A DNA stretch of 64,000 nt from Combretum micranthum (GCA_024138025.1 JAMXBD010000012.1:1798001-1862000), one strand, 5' to 3'. Positions 21,121 to 34,319 are shown, counted from the stretch's first letter. Notes: generated from the letters alone by a model not told the origin. Numbers and translations: made by a program.

Positions 21121-24100
21121 AGTGATTAAGAGCAATAAAATTCTAAATCGCGACTTCATCTCCTTTAGCTTTTGAAAAAAACACACATCACCCTTAAAGG
21201 GTGAAAGTTTTGTTGTCTTCGCCATTGTGTCTCAATCATGTCCTAAGCAATAATATCGCGACATGTGTATATGAAATGATAATAATTATTTATTTTATTT
21301 TAGAAATATTTTTATTTTTAAAATTTATTTAACATGTGTTGAGTATCTATTGGATGGGATAGGATAAAAACAGCATTTTCGAGACAACAAATATTCCTTG
21401 CCCATCGGAGTGTCACTAAAACCCTAACAGCCCATTCACTTGTACAGTATTACTAGTTAACCATCAAAGAATAACGTAACTAGATCTTTTGGCTGCATCG
21501 ATAACAATAATAAATACAAATAAGACATAAATTAGTAAATATCTATCATCATAAGTAGTGAATAACATAATGGTATTACAGACCATAATTCTAATCTAAA
21601 AGTCTCCAAATACATAACTAATAATACGAATACTAACTCTCTTATGACTATAAAAAAATAGATAACATAACCCAAAGATCTCATATTCTTCTGGCTTGTA
21701 AATTCTTACTAGAGCCATGCTCCTGGAAGCAACCAGCTAAGGCCATAGAGTTAACCTGAAAGGTCTTTAGGAGTATGAGCGAAACGACGGGTTCAATGAA
21801 TAACCAGATATATTACACATCAAAAAATTTATTAGCAAATCATATAAAATGCAACAATCAAACATATACTCAGATACGTTTGGATAATCCAAAATCCAAA
21901 CAAGAAAAAGATTTATGCCCTCTTTTCAGGGTTGAAGAACAATTACTTTATGATCCATCTACCCAGGACAAACTAAATTTACAGGAAAATCCACAATTTC
22001 TTATCTTAGAATTTATCTCCTCAGTTTACTGGTATTTTAACTGACCATTTCTTGCAATAATCCTTAGAAACTCCTTAAATATTAATCATTTCAAAGCAAC
22101 ACTATGGGCGACGTTCTTCGTTACTACTTGGTTCTCATAGAGCCGACGGAACAAAGAAAACCTTTGAAGAATTAACAGTTTAGAAAAACCAAGCATTAAC
22201 AGAGAACCGAAATATTAATACGTAGTAGGCTATCATCCTTTTTGAATATGCAATAATGCAGTACGTGCAATGCATGACCATATTATTTAATAAGCCAATA
22301 ATTTTTACTTAGGTATACAGTGATCATATATTATACACATAAATCAACATGCTATTCCAATCATCAAACAATTGTATTATCATTTTCATAAACTTGTCTT
22401 GGCACCACAAACAACTAACTCAAGTCATAATCTATTCTCATCATGCTTTTCACAACAACTATATTATTATCTTTGCATTATATATGCCACTAATTACAAG
22501 CACAAACAACATAATAGATCTGAGTAACTCACCTTCTCATTTTGGCTAATCGTAATAATCCACAAGAAAGTCCTTAAGGGTATCAAGGTCATCTATTGAG
22601 ATGAATAAAAATATTCATCAATAAGACATAAATTATATAACTAAACTCCTATGAGTATCTAAGTGTCCTATATTGGTATTTGATTTGATTTCTATTACTA
22701 TATTGGTCTTTTAATGGTCTTCTAGTAACAATTATTATTTTAATATTTTCTTTTCATTTTTCTTTTCTTGATCTTATTTGATAGTTATATTTTTATTGGG
22801 TGTTTATAGAGTTTGTATTTAATAGATCAAAATTTTATCATTACTATTATTATTACTTTTATATCATTCCTTAGTTGACCTATTATAGTAACTCATATTT
22901 ATTTTCTAGCATTTAATTTCATCGTATTTCTCTTAATTTTTGTCTGTGTTATTATCTGTTATTTGTGGGTATCACATTATTTGAAATTTTAGCTTATTTT
23001 AAATTTCCATTCTTATATATTTTTCTATATATGACAAGTATTAAATAATTATCGTATCCTATAACTATCATATTTTATAATAGTTTTGAGAGTTTAATAC
23101 TTCATAAATATTAAACCTATTATTCTCAAAATATTTGTACTTATTTATTTATTAAAATTTTCTTCATTATATGTGTATACATATATATATATATATGTTT
23201 ATTATATATATTATGTTTTGCATAAAACGGACTTGGTTCAGGGAGATTATGCATGTAAACTAGCATTCTACGCCACCGGTGTTTTTTTCCAAGATACCGG
23301 TGTTCGTTCGTATTATGTAAGAAAAAAAATAATATTATGTAGCTTCCATTCCTAGTTTAAACCATCTCAACACCGCCAGCCTACTCGTGTACGCTGCCGG
23401 TGTAGAGTACTTACATTGCCGGCATAGGAGCAGTGTTGTTATTGTCCATCATCTTCTCCAATTTTCCTTCATCTGTAACTTATATTAATTATAATATATG
23501 TGTATTATACTTGTACTTAAACTACTTCTAAGTGTTTTTACGTGGTCTACAAGTTTTTCTCGTGATACAACAATACATATAACATCACAGAGTCCTCATA
23601 TCATATGACTTCATAGTTCTTATATATTGTAATTCATATATAGAGTGTTAGAGTTGGATTTTACCTTGTATAGGCTGATATGAGGATGTTAAACTCTCCC
23701 CCATAGCTTGATACGAACCTAGAAATAACAATGACATTGTTTAAGCTAGTGTTTGACATATAACTAACCTAAAAATGATTTTAGCTTACCTTGTTTATCC
23801 CTTTTTCTAAGCTTGTATTGGTGCTTTAATGGAGCTTATTTATGAGTTATTTTTTAGTGTGTTTTGGTGGCTTAAGGTAGACGAATTTGGATGGTTTGTT
23901 GGCTGATGTTTTGGTGTAAATTAAGAATCTTGTTTGTAGCTTAATGAATGTATATATATACAAGATGAAGTAGCAACCTGCTTGGCCGAAAATGGAAGAA
24001 TACTCCACTGAAATCAATCTAAATTTGCATGGACTCCTTGCATTTAATGAGCTACTGGTTTGGTTGGTTTTGATTGATTATTGTGTGTTGAATTGTTGAC

Positions 24101-25257
24101 TTCATTATGAACAATTTGAGCAACTTGGATGGAGATTTCGGATGGAGAAATTCAAGAAAGTTACAGTCGTATATTTGGTATAAGTTGCACCAAATTTGTG
24201 CAAAATTAATATAATATTATTTATTTATTTAGTTAGTTATCTTAGTTTTAGGATGGTTTATTAAATTAAACGGTATAAATATGTAATTTATTTGAGAATT
24301 CTGTCTCCAAAAATTTATTAAAGTTTTCACCAATTTTCTAGGTTATTATTGGGTTCAAACTTGAGTTTAAAGTTTATGTGATAAATTATTTTTAGGATTT
24401 TATCTCACTCAATTAGGGAATTCTAAACTTAATAAGCGAATTTTCGTTTAAGTCTCTAATAGCTTTAGAATTCTCTAACTAAAATAATAGTATGATCCAA
24501 ATATTTATTTTGGAGTTTAGATTGTGAGTTATGGATCTGATTTTGTTCTTATTGTGTATTTATAACCCTAACGGTTTATCCTTAAATTACCGTTTTCTAA
24601 CTATAAGCTTTATTGATTATTGATTTTCTAATACTCTTGAAATCTTATGTAAATTATTTCTATACTTTAAATTCGATACTGGTTATGAAATTTTAACTTT
24701 GATATTTGTGACTATTTATGTAACTTTCTTTTAGAGTTTGAAGGTATATATAGGTTTATAACTACTTGTGATTTTATTTTAAGGTCTTTGTTAAGTCCTA
24801 TATTAACCTTATATTTTTATACTTGTATTTCTATTCATTTTTACTTGTATGAAAATTCTCAGGGTTTACAGTGATATTTTGTTTCCTTTTTAACTTTTAG
24901 GGCAAATTGAAAGAGTTTAGAAGATGCTACATTATGAGCTATAATTTTGTGTGTAGCTTGGCTTTGGTTTTATTGAAATTGAATTTTTGGGCATGAAAAT
25001 TAAGCATATAGGCTTTAATGCATTAAATACACATACACTCTAATTTAATGCAATTTAACAAACATATATATATATATATATTACTACAATTTCACTAACA
25101 CACGTATACTTTAATTACAAGATATTCTTATATAAGAATTTGTCATACCATCAAATTAAATTATAGTAACTTAATTATAAAAAATTTAAATCACAAATTA
25201 TCAATTAAATATATATATAAGTAAATTAGTTTAGTATATTAAATTTTAGGTTATTTC
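21121..25257. other. AT-rich region replacing GDSL exons 1-4 in left copy
   Basis: By alignment of the two duplication copies, this 4.1 kb occupies the place of introns and exons 1-4 plus promoter of the intact gene. No GDSL coding sequence is visible. It is AT-rich with scattered microsatellites and no credible gene. A small GC-rich patch at 23370-23430 carries CTGCCGGTGT and TGCCGGCAT motifs like the Athila modules. Short ORFs here have no recognisable domain. Confidence 0.5.
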
Positions 25258-25452
25258 ATTTCAATAAGTGGATGCTAATAGATCAAAGTTTTAGAAATTA
25301 CCTACAACTTTTTTAAGTTATTTGTCTATTCATGAAGTTTTAACAAATTATTTATAACATTTAAAAGTTTGAAGTACGCTTGATTATAGCAATTTTCTAA
25401 TTTTATTTTTTATTTTTCTAATTCCTGTAAAAGATCTATTTGTTGTATGGAA
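25258..25452 (-). repeat. Segmental duplication, left copy, upstream part
   Basis: Matches 32222-32420: both contain 'atcaaagttttagaaatta', 'gttatttg(t/c)ctatt', 'acaaattattt(a/g)taaca' and 'aattcctgtaaaag(a/g)tct...ttgttgtatgga'. In the right copy this lies upstream of the GDSL gene promoter, so it marks the outer end of the duplicated unit. Confidence 0.75.
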
Positions 25453-25764
25453 TAAGCCATCGCTATGCTGATGACTAACAAAATAACTCCAACTCCATTC
25501 TTCATATTTTTATCATCTTTGACTTTCTTTATATTTGCAACACTTGTAGGTATGGTGGATAGAAAGAAGGGTCAAGCCCCAAAATTGACCAACTCGGTCA
25601 GCTAATGTCAAGAAGTACCATCTGACCATACATTGAAAGAATGGAAGGAACTTCCTAACTTGAAAGAAATAGGAGAGGATGTCCATGATTATATGGACAA
25701 ATCTTTTTGTTTTGCAATTCAATTCGATCCAGTTGTTTGGTGAACCATTTACTCGATTGTAGAT
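25453..25764. other. Junction sequence of uncertain origin
   Basis: Lies between the end of the left duplication copy and the recognised plastid DNA. No gene is recognised. It may include more organellar DNA, because the ycf2 match begins directly beside it, but I cannot assign it. Confidence 0.3.
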
Positions 25765-25910
25765 ATTTTTGCAACACCTCTAATAGAGGGAGAAATAGTC
25801 AATTTTAAAAAAACTTATTATCAAGCGTCAACCTCTTTCAGTTATGAATCCATTTGATTATGATGGGAAGAACTTGTATTAGTATCTCCATTTCAATTTA
25901 AACATGAGCT
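25765..25910 (+). other. ycf2: Nuclear plastid DNA: ycf2 fragment
   Basis: In plus orientation the sequence resembles a segment of plastid ycf2: 'tttgcaacacctctaatagag', then GGGAGAAATAGTCAATTTT, 'caacctctttcag', 'gatgggaagaacttgta' and 'tatctccatttcaatttaaacatg'. A TAG replaces an expected Gln codon and the frame is otherwise damaged, so it is a dead insertion. Identification is from recalled plastid sequence and was not searched. Confidence 0.65.
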
Positions 25911-26244
25911 AGGACTAAAATCATTTATTTTGGCTTTTTGACCCTATATTGTAAGATGGATGAAAAAGATATGAAAGAAAGATCTCCCTCTACCCTATAC
26001 ATATAACTTTCATTGAATACGACTTTCTACAGAATTATATATGTATCCATAAGATCGAGTATAGAATTATGTTTACTCACTTGATTAAGTATTCGGGAAT
26101 TGGAAATCATGTAATTTACATACCCATACAATTGAGTCATCGGGTTTTTGAAATATTGTAAAAATAAAAAAGAAGTACTTTGAATCATTACTATTTGGCT
26201 CAGACCTGTTCTTAAAAAGTTGAGATATTTCGAGTTCTTTGTTC
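25911..26244 (-). other. rps12: Nuclear plastid DNA: rps12 intron fragment
   Basis: On the minus strand this resembles the intron between exons 2 and 3 of plastid rps12. Landmarks on the plus strand are 'aaaatcatttattttggctttttgaccc', 'gaaagatctccctc', 'acgactttct', 'cataagatcgagta', 'tttactcactt', 'ttggaaatca' and 'ctcagacctgttctt'. Many substitutions show it is not recent. In plastid genomes this intron is not directly next to the ycf2 segment, so the insertion is a rearranged mosaic. Any short ORFs across it are spurious. Confidence 0.7.
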
Positions 26245-26596
26245 CAAAGTGCAATTGTAAAATAAGAATTTGATTGGCCATGGCATGGGGAGCCATATAC
26301 TCTTCTCATTCTATTATGAAATCATTCAAGTCTAGCTGGAACAAGCACACTACTAGAAATCAAAATTTTGTGATTTTATCAAAATCTTAAAGAAATAAAA
26401 ATTTAATTTATGTTTTTTTTTTTTTAAAAAAAAAAGCCAATACAATATATTCTTGCATCAGAAAAGAATCAACATGATTGATTGCTAGAATAAACTAGCT
26501 TTTTTTTTTTTTTTTTTTTCTTTTGGGCAGTAACAAACTAACTTTGAAATTGATGGAATGACACTAAAAGAACATTTTAGTCTGATGGAAATTCTT

Positions 26597-29500
26597 TTAA
26601 CCAAGAACTTGTCCAATTAAAGATGTAACAGCTTCTTCTGCAATGATCTTATACATGGTTTCGGTTGGATGAACAGCATCCCAAAATACGTATTGAGATG
26701 GATTAACACATGTGCCCAATCCTTTGCAAGAATCCCCATATTCCACTACTCCTGTCCCGCAACATCCCTTTCTGGTTTCAGTCAAACCTGCCCAAATCAA
26801 TAAAACATTAGTTAAATTGTAAAATCAATATGAAAGTCGGTACTGCTTTTAATTTTGGGTAAATTGACAATTATTAAAATTAGTCTACCATACTAAGATT
26901 TTTAATTATACAATTATATTCCCGTCATACAATACCATACACCCTGACAAGTTTATTTATAATAATAACAATTTAACTAGTTCTAAGATTATATGGACAT
27001 CCACTTGAGTAGTTGGTAGTGAGACCATACAATCATTAACAAATTTCATAAATGTGAGCTATATATAATATATATATATATTATAACTCTAACACAATGT
27101 CTATATAAGAGATTTTTCCGATTAGTCTTTATGTGTTCATGAATCCTTTGTCTTAATCGAAGTGCTCGTTGAAAAAACAAGAAAAGGTGCTACAAAATCA
27201 CATTTTCATCGCATGATCATTCTATATGTGTGTGTGTATACACCTCTTCTAAAACTTTTCTAGCTCATACATTTCAAAATTAGAAAACCAATTCAAAAGA
27301 TTGAGACCAAACTTAATAGTGAATGACCATTATTCTTCAACTTTTAAATTCTTTTATTATAGTCGAATCAAAATTGTCCCTAGTTATTATCAGGCCATAG
27401 TAAAATCCGAAAACTCATAAAGTACGGCCTGTCTTCCCATAACTTTCCGTACATACACAGCAACCCTCGAAATCACGATTTTACTATTCATTAAAATATA
27501 TAAAATCGTACAAAACCGATAAAATCGTAAACATATAGAATCATACATCTATATCTATAATTCAAACTAAAGTCTCTATCTAACCAATTTTATATTTATT
27601 TTAATTAAGAAAAAACATTAAAAATCATCAACTCATAAAAGTGTATATTTGACTCGTGATTTTAACTACTATGATAAGTAGTACTTTTAACTTTTAATAA
27701 GTTCTAAAAAAATATAAAGTGCATTTTAAAATTTTAAAAATCTATTTAGATTATTGGATTTTTACCTACATCGGATTTATATCATATCTATATTTGTAAT
27801 TTATTTGTGTCATACATGTATCGTATCTATTTAGTTAGTTTATGAATAAAATTATCAATTTTTCATCAATATCTATTTCTTGATAAATATCTATTTGAAA
27901 ATGATAAAAATATAATATCGAAATAATCAAAATGTGATGAAATAAACACACCTTAAAAGTCTATCCCTAGCTAACCGATACTTGACAAGCTTAAGTGCAC
28001 TTCCAATTACCCTTAGTTTAATTAGCTTGTTTAGATACTTACCATATTTCTTGGGATCATTTATTGCTCTCATGATGATACCATATGCATCCACAAAAGC
28101 TGTGCTCATTCCTGTCCTTCTCAAGGCCACTAGTTTCTGATTTATCTTAGAATTAAATGAGGATGATATTTTGTTATATTCTTCATAACATCTTGATGTG
28201 TCCATTAGGGTCTTCACAAGCGGCATACATCCTAATGGAGGAACCCCAACTACTACCAATCGTTTAGCTCCATACCTACGCATAACCTGTAACCAAAAAA
28301 TAAAACACATAAATATAGTTAATAAATAATCTGCTGCTAATTTAGAAATAAACCCGGAACTATCGTTAGGTGCAAGTATTTTCATAATTTTTTAATATAT
28401 TCATTATTAAAAAAGAAAAAACCATTATTATTCTTTTTTTATTATTTCAATGAGGTTTTTGGGGTTTTAAGCATTGATATGAATATACATACATATTTAT
28501 AAAAGTTAGGGCACATCTGTCTAGATTTAATCAAATAATTTTAAGGGTTCTATGCAATTATCTAGAACTGTAATTTTCATCATGATATATTACAATAGCA
28601 TAAAGATTCTAGCATTTGGATTTGCGAAAATCTAGACGTGATAGTTAAAAAGTACAGAAATAGACATTTCCTCGATTCCGTGGGATTGGAATCGAGACCC
28701 GACCTGTTGGATCTAGATAAAAAAAATGGACTCATAACCACTTTTTGGGGTAGGTAGGACCTGCGGACCTATCGATTCACAAGACAGATCCTATGAGTCC
28801 AATCGTATTTAAACAAAAAAATTTCCACAAGTCAAAATTTTCTTCTTTTACAAAAACCAAACTGATCCGATTGGACCCACCAACTCGGCAAGTCCACAAA
28901 GTGGGTCCTACCGACCCCGAATGACCCATCGTAGCCGATTCTTCCTGGGTTCCGATTTGGACCTGACCCAAGAAGATGTCTACATAGAAATAACAAAAAT
29001 ATTGGTATAATACACAAATTATTAGAAACTTTATTAAATATTTATTTCAATATATGATGCTAGTATTTGGGCCAAATTTATATGTATATATAAAAGATAC
29101 AGGTATAAATAGGCTGTAAAAAAGATAACCTAAATTAATATTGGAAATCAAAGACATAGACCGTGTCATCAATTGACTTAAAATTTGAACTTTCACTAGA
29201 AAATTGCACAATCCAAATGTGAAAATAATCTCACAAATCAAGTCATCTAAATATCTTGATCATATGATATACAACCTTGAAAAAAAAAAAAGAAAAAAAG
29301 AAGAAGAAGAGGAAGAACACACTAAACTAAATCTACAAAACATACAACCATTATTTTTTCAAATTCCATAAAAATCTTATGACACTAAAAAAATACATTA
29401 CGCATAAGTATCAATAATATGTTAACACGAATAGTGGTGAAATAGGTATAATTTAACATAACCATCCATGTTTTGGACATTTTAAAATCTCTTACTGCAT

Positions 29501-31071
29501 TTATATAAGAGGATATGTAGATGATATATATTATGTGCAATGCTTGTTAAGGAGAAGGGAGTGAGGTGGCACCTCGACGTCTCGGGACATGCAAGCGATT
29601 AAATAATTCAGGTATTGTTGGATGTTATACTGCTTTGGGCGAGTTGGGTCCAAATAATAATCTTGAAGGAAGTCGTTTGTGCCCATGCTCATTACAAATA
29701 CTGCGTTTTTTACTATGTTCTGTGCCTCCTTTGCACCAACAAGTTTGCTCAGGTGAAGCTTGTAGTGTAGAAAATACTCCAATTGCTTTGAAACTGATAT
29801 TACATTCTGTCACATTAAAATAAATAAATAAATGAAAATTTAAAAAAAAGAAGTAAAATTGTAAATAATTTTTTTTTTTAAGTTTTAATATCTAAAAGCT
29901 CAAATTTAAAGAGGGTAAATGTCATGTTTTCTAGTTGAAATTTAACCATGTGAGCAATTATCTACTTGAAGTTTATAAATATAAATTTACTGTCAATAAA
30001 CTTTTTTAATTTATTTATAATATCTAACAGTATTTGATTAAAAAAAAAATGGATAAAGTTTAAGTAGCTAATTGTAGAATTTGGTAAAATTTAGTAGTAC
30101 TTAATTGTAAAAATAAATAAAATTTATGTACAAAATTAACATTTTAAACATTAGGTAGTTAAATTTAAAAATTTGTTAAGTCAGGTACAAATGTGATAAA
30201 TACATTTTAAAGATAAAAAGTTAAGTGCATATCATACTAAATGTAAGAGATTATTACAATTTACACAACCCCACCCCCACCCCAAAAAAAAAACACACTC
30301 ACATATATAAGATATACTAATATATATTGGTATATCACAATATATATATTAGAACCTTAAAATGCAGCTAAACTTTTTCTTCAGTCCCTCAATGTTAAAT
30401 AAAATTGAATACCAGGAGGACATACCGAAAGATTGGCTGTGAAATCATCATAGCCAGAACCTGCTGAAGCAAAGCTAACACCATGGAGAAGATCTGCCGG
30501 CTTCAGGGTCGGGTCTAGGAAAGCTGGGATCGATTTTGTGTAACCCAGAGCCTCAGCTGTACAGCGGCGGAGGCAAATCAATGATAACTCAAATAGGTAC
30601 TTGTAAAAAGACAAGACATATATAAATATAACAAAAAAAATTCATCAGGACAACGTCTACCAACAGAAGTTTCTCTTCTAAAGAAATCCCAAATTCTTAC
30701 GCATATCAACCTAGTTCACATAGATTCTACTAAGAGCAAAGTACTGGTACTATAATATGTTTGTGTCGATCAGAAGATCGGTCATGAGTTTAAGTTTGGT
30801 TACCGATGAAATCAGTAGCAAGTCTTCCATTCGAAAACCTTCCGGTCGATCGGTGGCCGAAGAAATCCCTACCATAAGGAGGGAAATTTCCTTTCATGTT
30901 GGTCTGAAGAATGTTGTTGTTTCCAGGATCAACACTAGAGTCACCAAACACCAAAATACATGTTACATTTTTGTCTTTCGCTAATTGTCTAGCTTTTGTG
31001 AAGTCAATAGCCAGTGAAAGAAATGGCATTACTGCCAGTGCCAAAAACACAAATAATATTGGAAGTTTCAT
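26597..31071 (-). CDS. GDSL esterase/lipase, five exons, intact
   Basis: A predicted secreted serine esterase/lipase of the plant GDSL (SGNH) family; the natural substrate cannot be told from sequence. Exons, in coding order: 31071-30804, 30556-30426, 29806-29573, 28286-28043, 26787-26597. All introns are GT-AG and phases agree, giving 355 residues, the usual family length. Residues 1-21 form a signal peptide (hydrophobic after MKLP). The nucleophile is Ser45 in [13 protein letters not shown]. Block II is [10 protein letters not shown] (about 115-124). Block III is GTND with Asn177. Asp329 and His332 lie in DAVHPTE. KGCCGTG and [11 protein letters not shown] precede the last block. The start at 31071 is chosen because it begins the signal peptide and lies downstream of a TATA box. 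All key residues are present, so it is likely functional. It resembles EXL-type enzymes, but that is inference. Confidence 0.93.
28661..28982. mobile_element. Foldback (MITE-like) element in GDSL intron 3
   Basis: The ends are TAGACATTTCCTCG and, as reverse complement of the right end, TAGACATCTTCTTG. An inner inverted repeat also pairs: TTTTGGGGTAGGTAGGACC (about 28742-28760) with the complement of GGTCCTACCGACCCCGAA (about 28904-28921). It is GC-richer than the surrounding intron and non-coding. The structure suggests a foldback transposon; the superfamily is unknown. Confidence 0.55.
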
Positions 31072-31150
31072 TCTAGCTAAATGGTGTTGAAAACTATAGA
31101 GAAAGAGATAGAGAAAGGGAGAGAGCAATTTTCTTGTGCTAGAACATGGT

Positions 31151-31157
31151 TTTTATA
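31151..31157 (-). promoter_or_regulatory. TATA box of GDSL gene
   Basis: TATAAAA on the minus strand, about 80 bp upstream of the chosen ATG. This leaves room for a transcription start near 31120-31130 and a 5' leader containing a CTCTCTCCC pyrimidine stretch. Confidence 0.6.
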
Positions 31158-32420
31158 ATGAGAATTGAGGAGGACCAACGTATGGTCGGCCATGCTCTTA
31201 AATAGGCCTTAACTCCAAGAGACCCGGGTGTTGGTTGGGAGAATACCCATTTTTAAAGGAAGCATGGCCTCCTGCTGCACTTTTAGGGAAAATTCCTGTA
31301 ATTTTCTAAACGGGACCGGTCCGTGTGATCAATGAATACTTTGGATCAATTCCAACCATCATTAAACTTTAGTATTTCTTTTATATTGATTTTTATGGCA
31401 GGATTGTGCCGTGATGAAACTGTAAAAGTTCCAGTACCTTTAAAAGTACTTCACTGTTCAATTATAGGACCATCTAATCTGTGTCCAAAGATAGAAACCA
31501 CCGTTATATTAACTTTTATAATTATTGTTCCGCATGGACTGAACAATTTGCTTATGGGACCAAGAGTGTTTTCTTTTAAATTTTTTCAGTAATTAGTTTT
31601 TACGATTTTAACTCGAAAGTTAAATTCTTGAGTGACCAAAATTTTAAGAACTAACCACGAACTAAGAACTAAGAACTAACTTGATAAAAGAAGGAAAATT
31701 TTATGGTCCCTTTATTAATTTTGACGAGACCAATTCCGTCATCATCCAATAGCTCACACCATACTCAATTGTAATTGAATCACTAAAATAGTTATTTTAA
31801 CAGTTAAATTAATACGGATTGAACCGTAAAAGCTCTCGTAAAAGAAAAATAGATAACAAAGAGAGTTGGGGATAATTATTATAGGGAGCTCATATGACCT
31901 TTCCTTCTGTAGCAAATGGAATTTTCAAAAATTTAATAAGCAATAACGTCAAAACTTTGTGAGCCCATTAATAAACTTGATTAATTAGCTTTGATTTTAT
32001 GTCTGCAATAGTGATGACTTTGGACTAGTCGAGATGAAGAATTTTTTTCTTCTCTTCACAATTGTTGATAATCTCCTCGACTCTAATTTAAGTATTGATA
32101 TATCTAAATTATCTAGTATTATAAATAATTTTCTATATGTTGATGAATTAATAATATAAAATAGTTTACCTTTTTAAATTAAAAAAAAAATGCAATGAGA
32201 TCGAAATTTACAATATACCCTTTAATAAGTATAAGTGAATGCTTCCATATCTATACCAATACTAATTAATCAAAGTTTTAGAAATTAATCGTAACTTTTC
32301 AGAGTTATTTGCCTATTTATTGAAGTTTTAATAAATTATTTGTAACATTCAAAGTTTGAAGGTGTGCATTTTTTATATATTTTATTTTCAATTCCTGTAA
32401 AAGGTCTTGTTTGTTGTATG

Positions 32421-34290
32421 GAGAGAGACATTAAATTTAGGTCAAGAAGGCAACAGTTGTCTTTGATGGAGACTGAAAAATAATCTGTCTGTAGGTATCT
32501 TCAGCTGCCCTAACTTTATCACTAGACATCGCTGGCTTGGTTTGGCAAGAGATGTAAATACCAGCATTTAAGAGAGTTTCTTTTGAAAAGACATGTTGGC
32601 TTGATTATATTCTCTGAAAGAAGTGATATTATACTAAATTATGCATCCATAATACTACTAAAATCCTTTTCAAAATGAACTAAGTTCGAATCCCTTTTCC
32701 GAGTAAACATTTCAAAAATAAACTAAGTTCGAAGTCACAAGAGTGTTAGGTTCATAGTTAGTTGACATTAGAAAATGTGCTTTATTTTCAAGATCCAGCA
32801 AGTGAAGGAACAGTAGCACTGAAAAATGAAAATGCTAATTGTGACATTTAATTCAACACCTAATAAATAGGAAGATGGGAGGCACCAAAAAGCCGTTATG
32901 TCCAGTGGGACATTTTATCTTAGGCAAAACTATTAATGAGGTATTGTGCGGCGGGTTTTTACAAATCATCAATGAGTATCTGAACCTATGAAACTCAAGG
33001 ACTTGTCACTTTTTACATAGTCTGCAGGTTTCAGGCTTGATATCAACATGATAGGATATACATAGGATATATTTTTTAGGCCTTACAACCTATCTAAAAC
33101 CTATTATTATAATTTATAAGTTGGGTGTAATTTTGAGTATATTTTAAGCCTGAGACTTTAATCCAATAGTAAAATCCATGTCCAATCTATCAAATTGGTA
33201 TTTTAGTTTATTTATTGTTAGAAAAAAAATAGAAAAAGATTGTTTCCATTGGTTGCAGAATAAATTTCGATATCAAAATTTCAAAACATATATTTATAAA
33301 GTTGAATTTCATATTTTATCCATCTTATCGTATATATTCATCCTTACCCAAATATACTAATACAAGTGTCATCTAATGGTAATAAGCATTTTTTTTTTTT
33401 TTCTTGTTCTTCTCTATCTAAGTGCCTATGGCTTGTGGACCAAATATTCCATTAATATTGCACATACTGGTTGTGGTTGGCCAGCTAACAGGCTTCTTTG
33501 CTGTTTTATGCTATAAATGCACCTAGTCGTGCTACTCTCCTTTAGGTGCTTTCACCGTTTATTTTGGACAGCGAAAAGAGAGAGAGAGGTTCAGGGTAGC
33601 TGGATCCCATGTGTCTCCCATGGTTACTAGGATAATAAAATTTCCCTTCATATGGAGAAATGTCCGGAAATGGGGGATTAAGGCAAACGCCAAGAAAATT
33701 CTCCATGTATACAACAAAAGTATAGACTTTTGTGTACCAAATTAGTGGGATGAGATAGCTGGATATTTGATGTTGCAAGTTACATACTTGTATTGAGGAG
33801 AGGAAAAAAAAATTATTCAAAAGAAAGTTGGAATTTTTTAAAATTTATTAGGTGTGGTGCTGGTTTTTTTTTTTCCTATTGTTTTGTTTATTTTTCTAGA
33901 CAATGTATCTATTAAAACAATAATTGATCCTAATATGTCTCAAATGATGTAATTTAACAAATGATGATGATAATTGAGAGTTTTTGGAAAACTACTTATA
34001 TACGATGATTTTACTTGTAATTATATGTTACTTATCAATTCATGTGATGTCTTAATGTCATTGAAGTTTTCTCTATTCTTTATGAGTATTGGAAGATTGA
34101 GGAATCAAATATGGTCGATTTAAAGACCAAAAAACAAAGCAATAAAGGTTTTGGCTAAATAAATACATATATCTATAATAGCAAAGGTGAGTGAGTTTGA
34201 TTAAATATAACATATATTCATTAGAAAGCGTAGATGTATAATCCGCAAATCTAAAATTTAAATAAAATGCAAGATTGATTTTATATATTA
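32421..34290. other. Intergenic, no supported gene
   Basis: Mostly AT-rich. Near 33500-33820 there is a slightly less AT-rich stretch with a TATA-like GCTATAAATGC (33510-33520) and a possible 92-codon minus-strand ORF (33820-33542). I recognise no domain in it, and the composition gives no support for a gene. Confidence 0.4.
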
Positions 34291-34319
34291 CTAGTATATA
34301 ACACACCTGCGTTGTGTGT
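34291..34319 (-). mobile_element. Helitron 3' terminus (minus strand)
   Basis: Read on the minus strand there is a hairpin ACACAC-AACGCAG-GTGTGT, then TATATA-type spacer, then CTAG followed by T. A short GC-containing hairpin just before CTRR, with insertion ahead of T, is the Helitron 3' signature. The 5' end of this element would lie to the right but is not identified. Confidence 0.55.

Larger units (their letters stand above)
26245..32420 (-). repeat. Segmental duplication, right copy (intact gene)
   Basis: About 6.2 kb containing the complete GDSL gene, its promoter and upstream flank. Its outer portions (26245-27385 and 32222-32420) match 19560-21120 and 25258-25452. The unit is in direct orientation, so this is a tandem duplication. 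Confidence 0.75.

Noticed and set aside
21775..22044. 89-codon ORF in the hollowed duplication copy
   Set aside because: Not related to the GDSL exons, no recognisable domain, AT-driven codon use; likely chance.
26027..26309. Two overlapping minus-strand ORFs of 74 and 89 codons
   Set aside because: They run through the plastid rps12-intron insertion and the duplicate junction, so they are not genes.
33580..33780. Possible microRNA hairpin (AGCTGGATCCCAT and GTGGGATGAGATAGCT)
   Set aside because: Pairing needs bulges, and no known plant microRNA sequence is present; too weak without folding and small-RNA data.
33542..33820. Possible small gene on the minus strand, with TATA-like sequence nearby
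   Set aside because: No domain or signal recognised; the TATA-like motif lies on the opposite strand; codon use is not distinctive. Left as intergenic.
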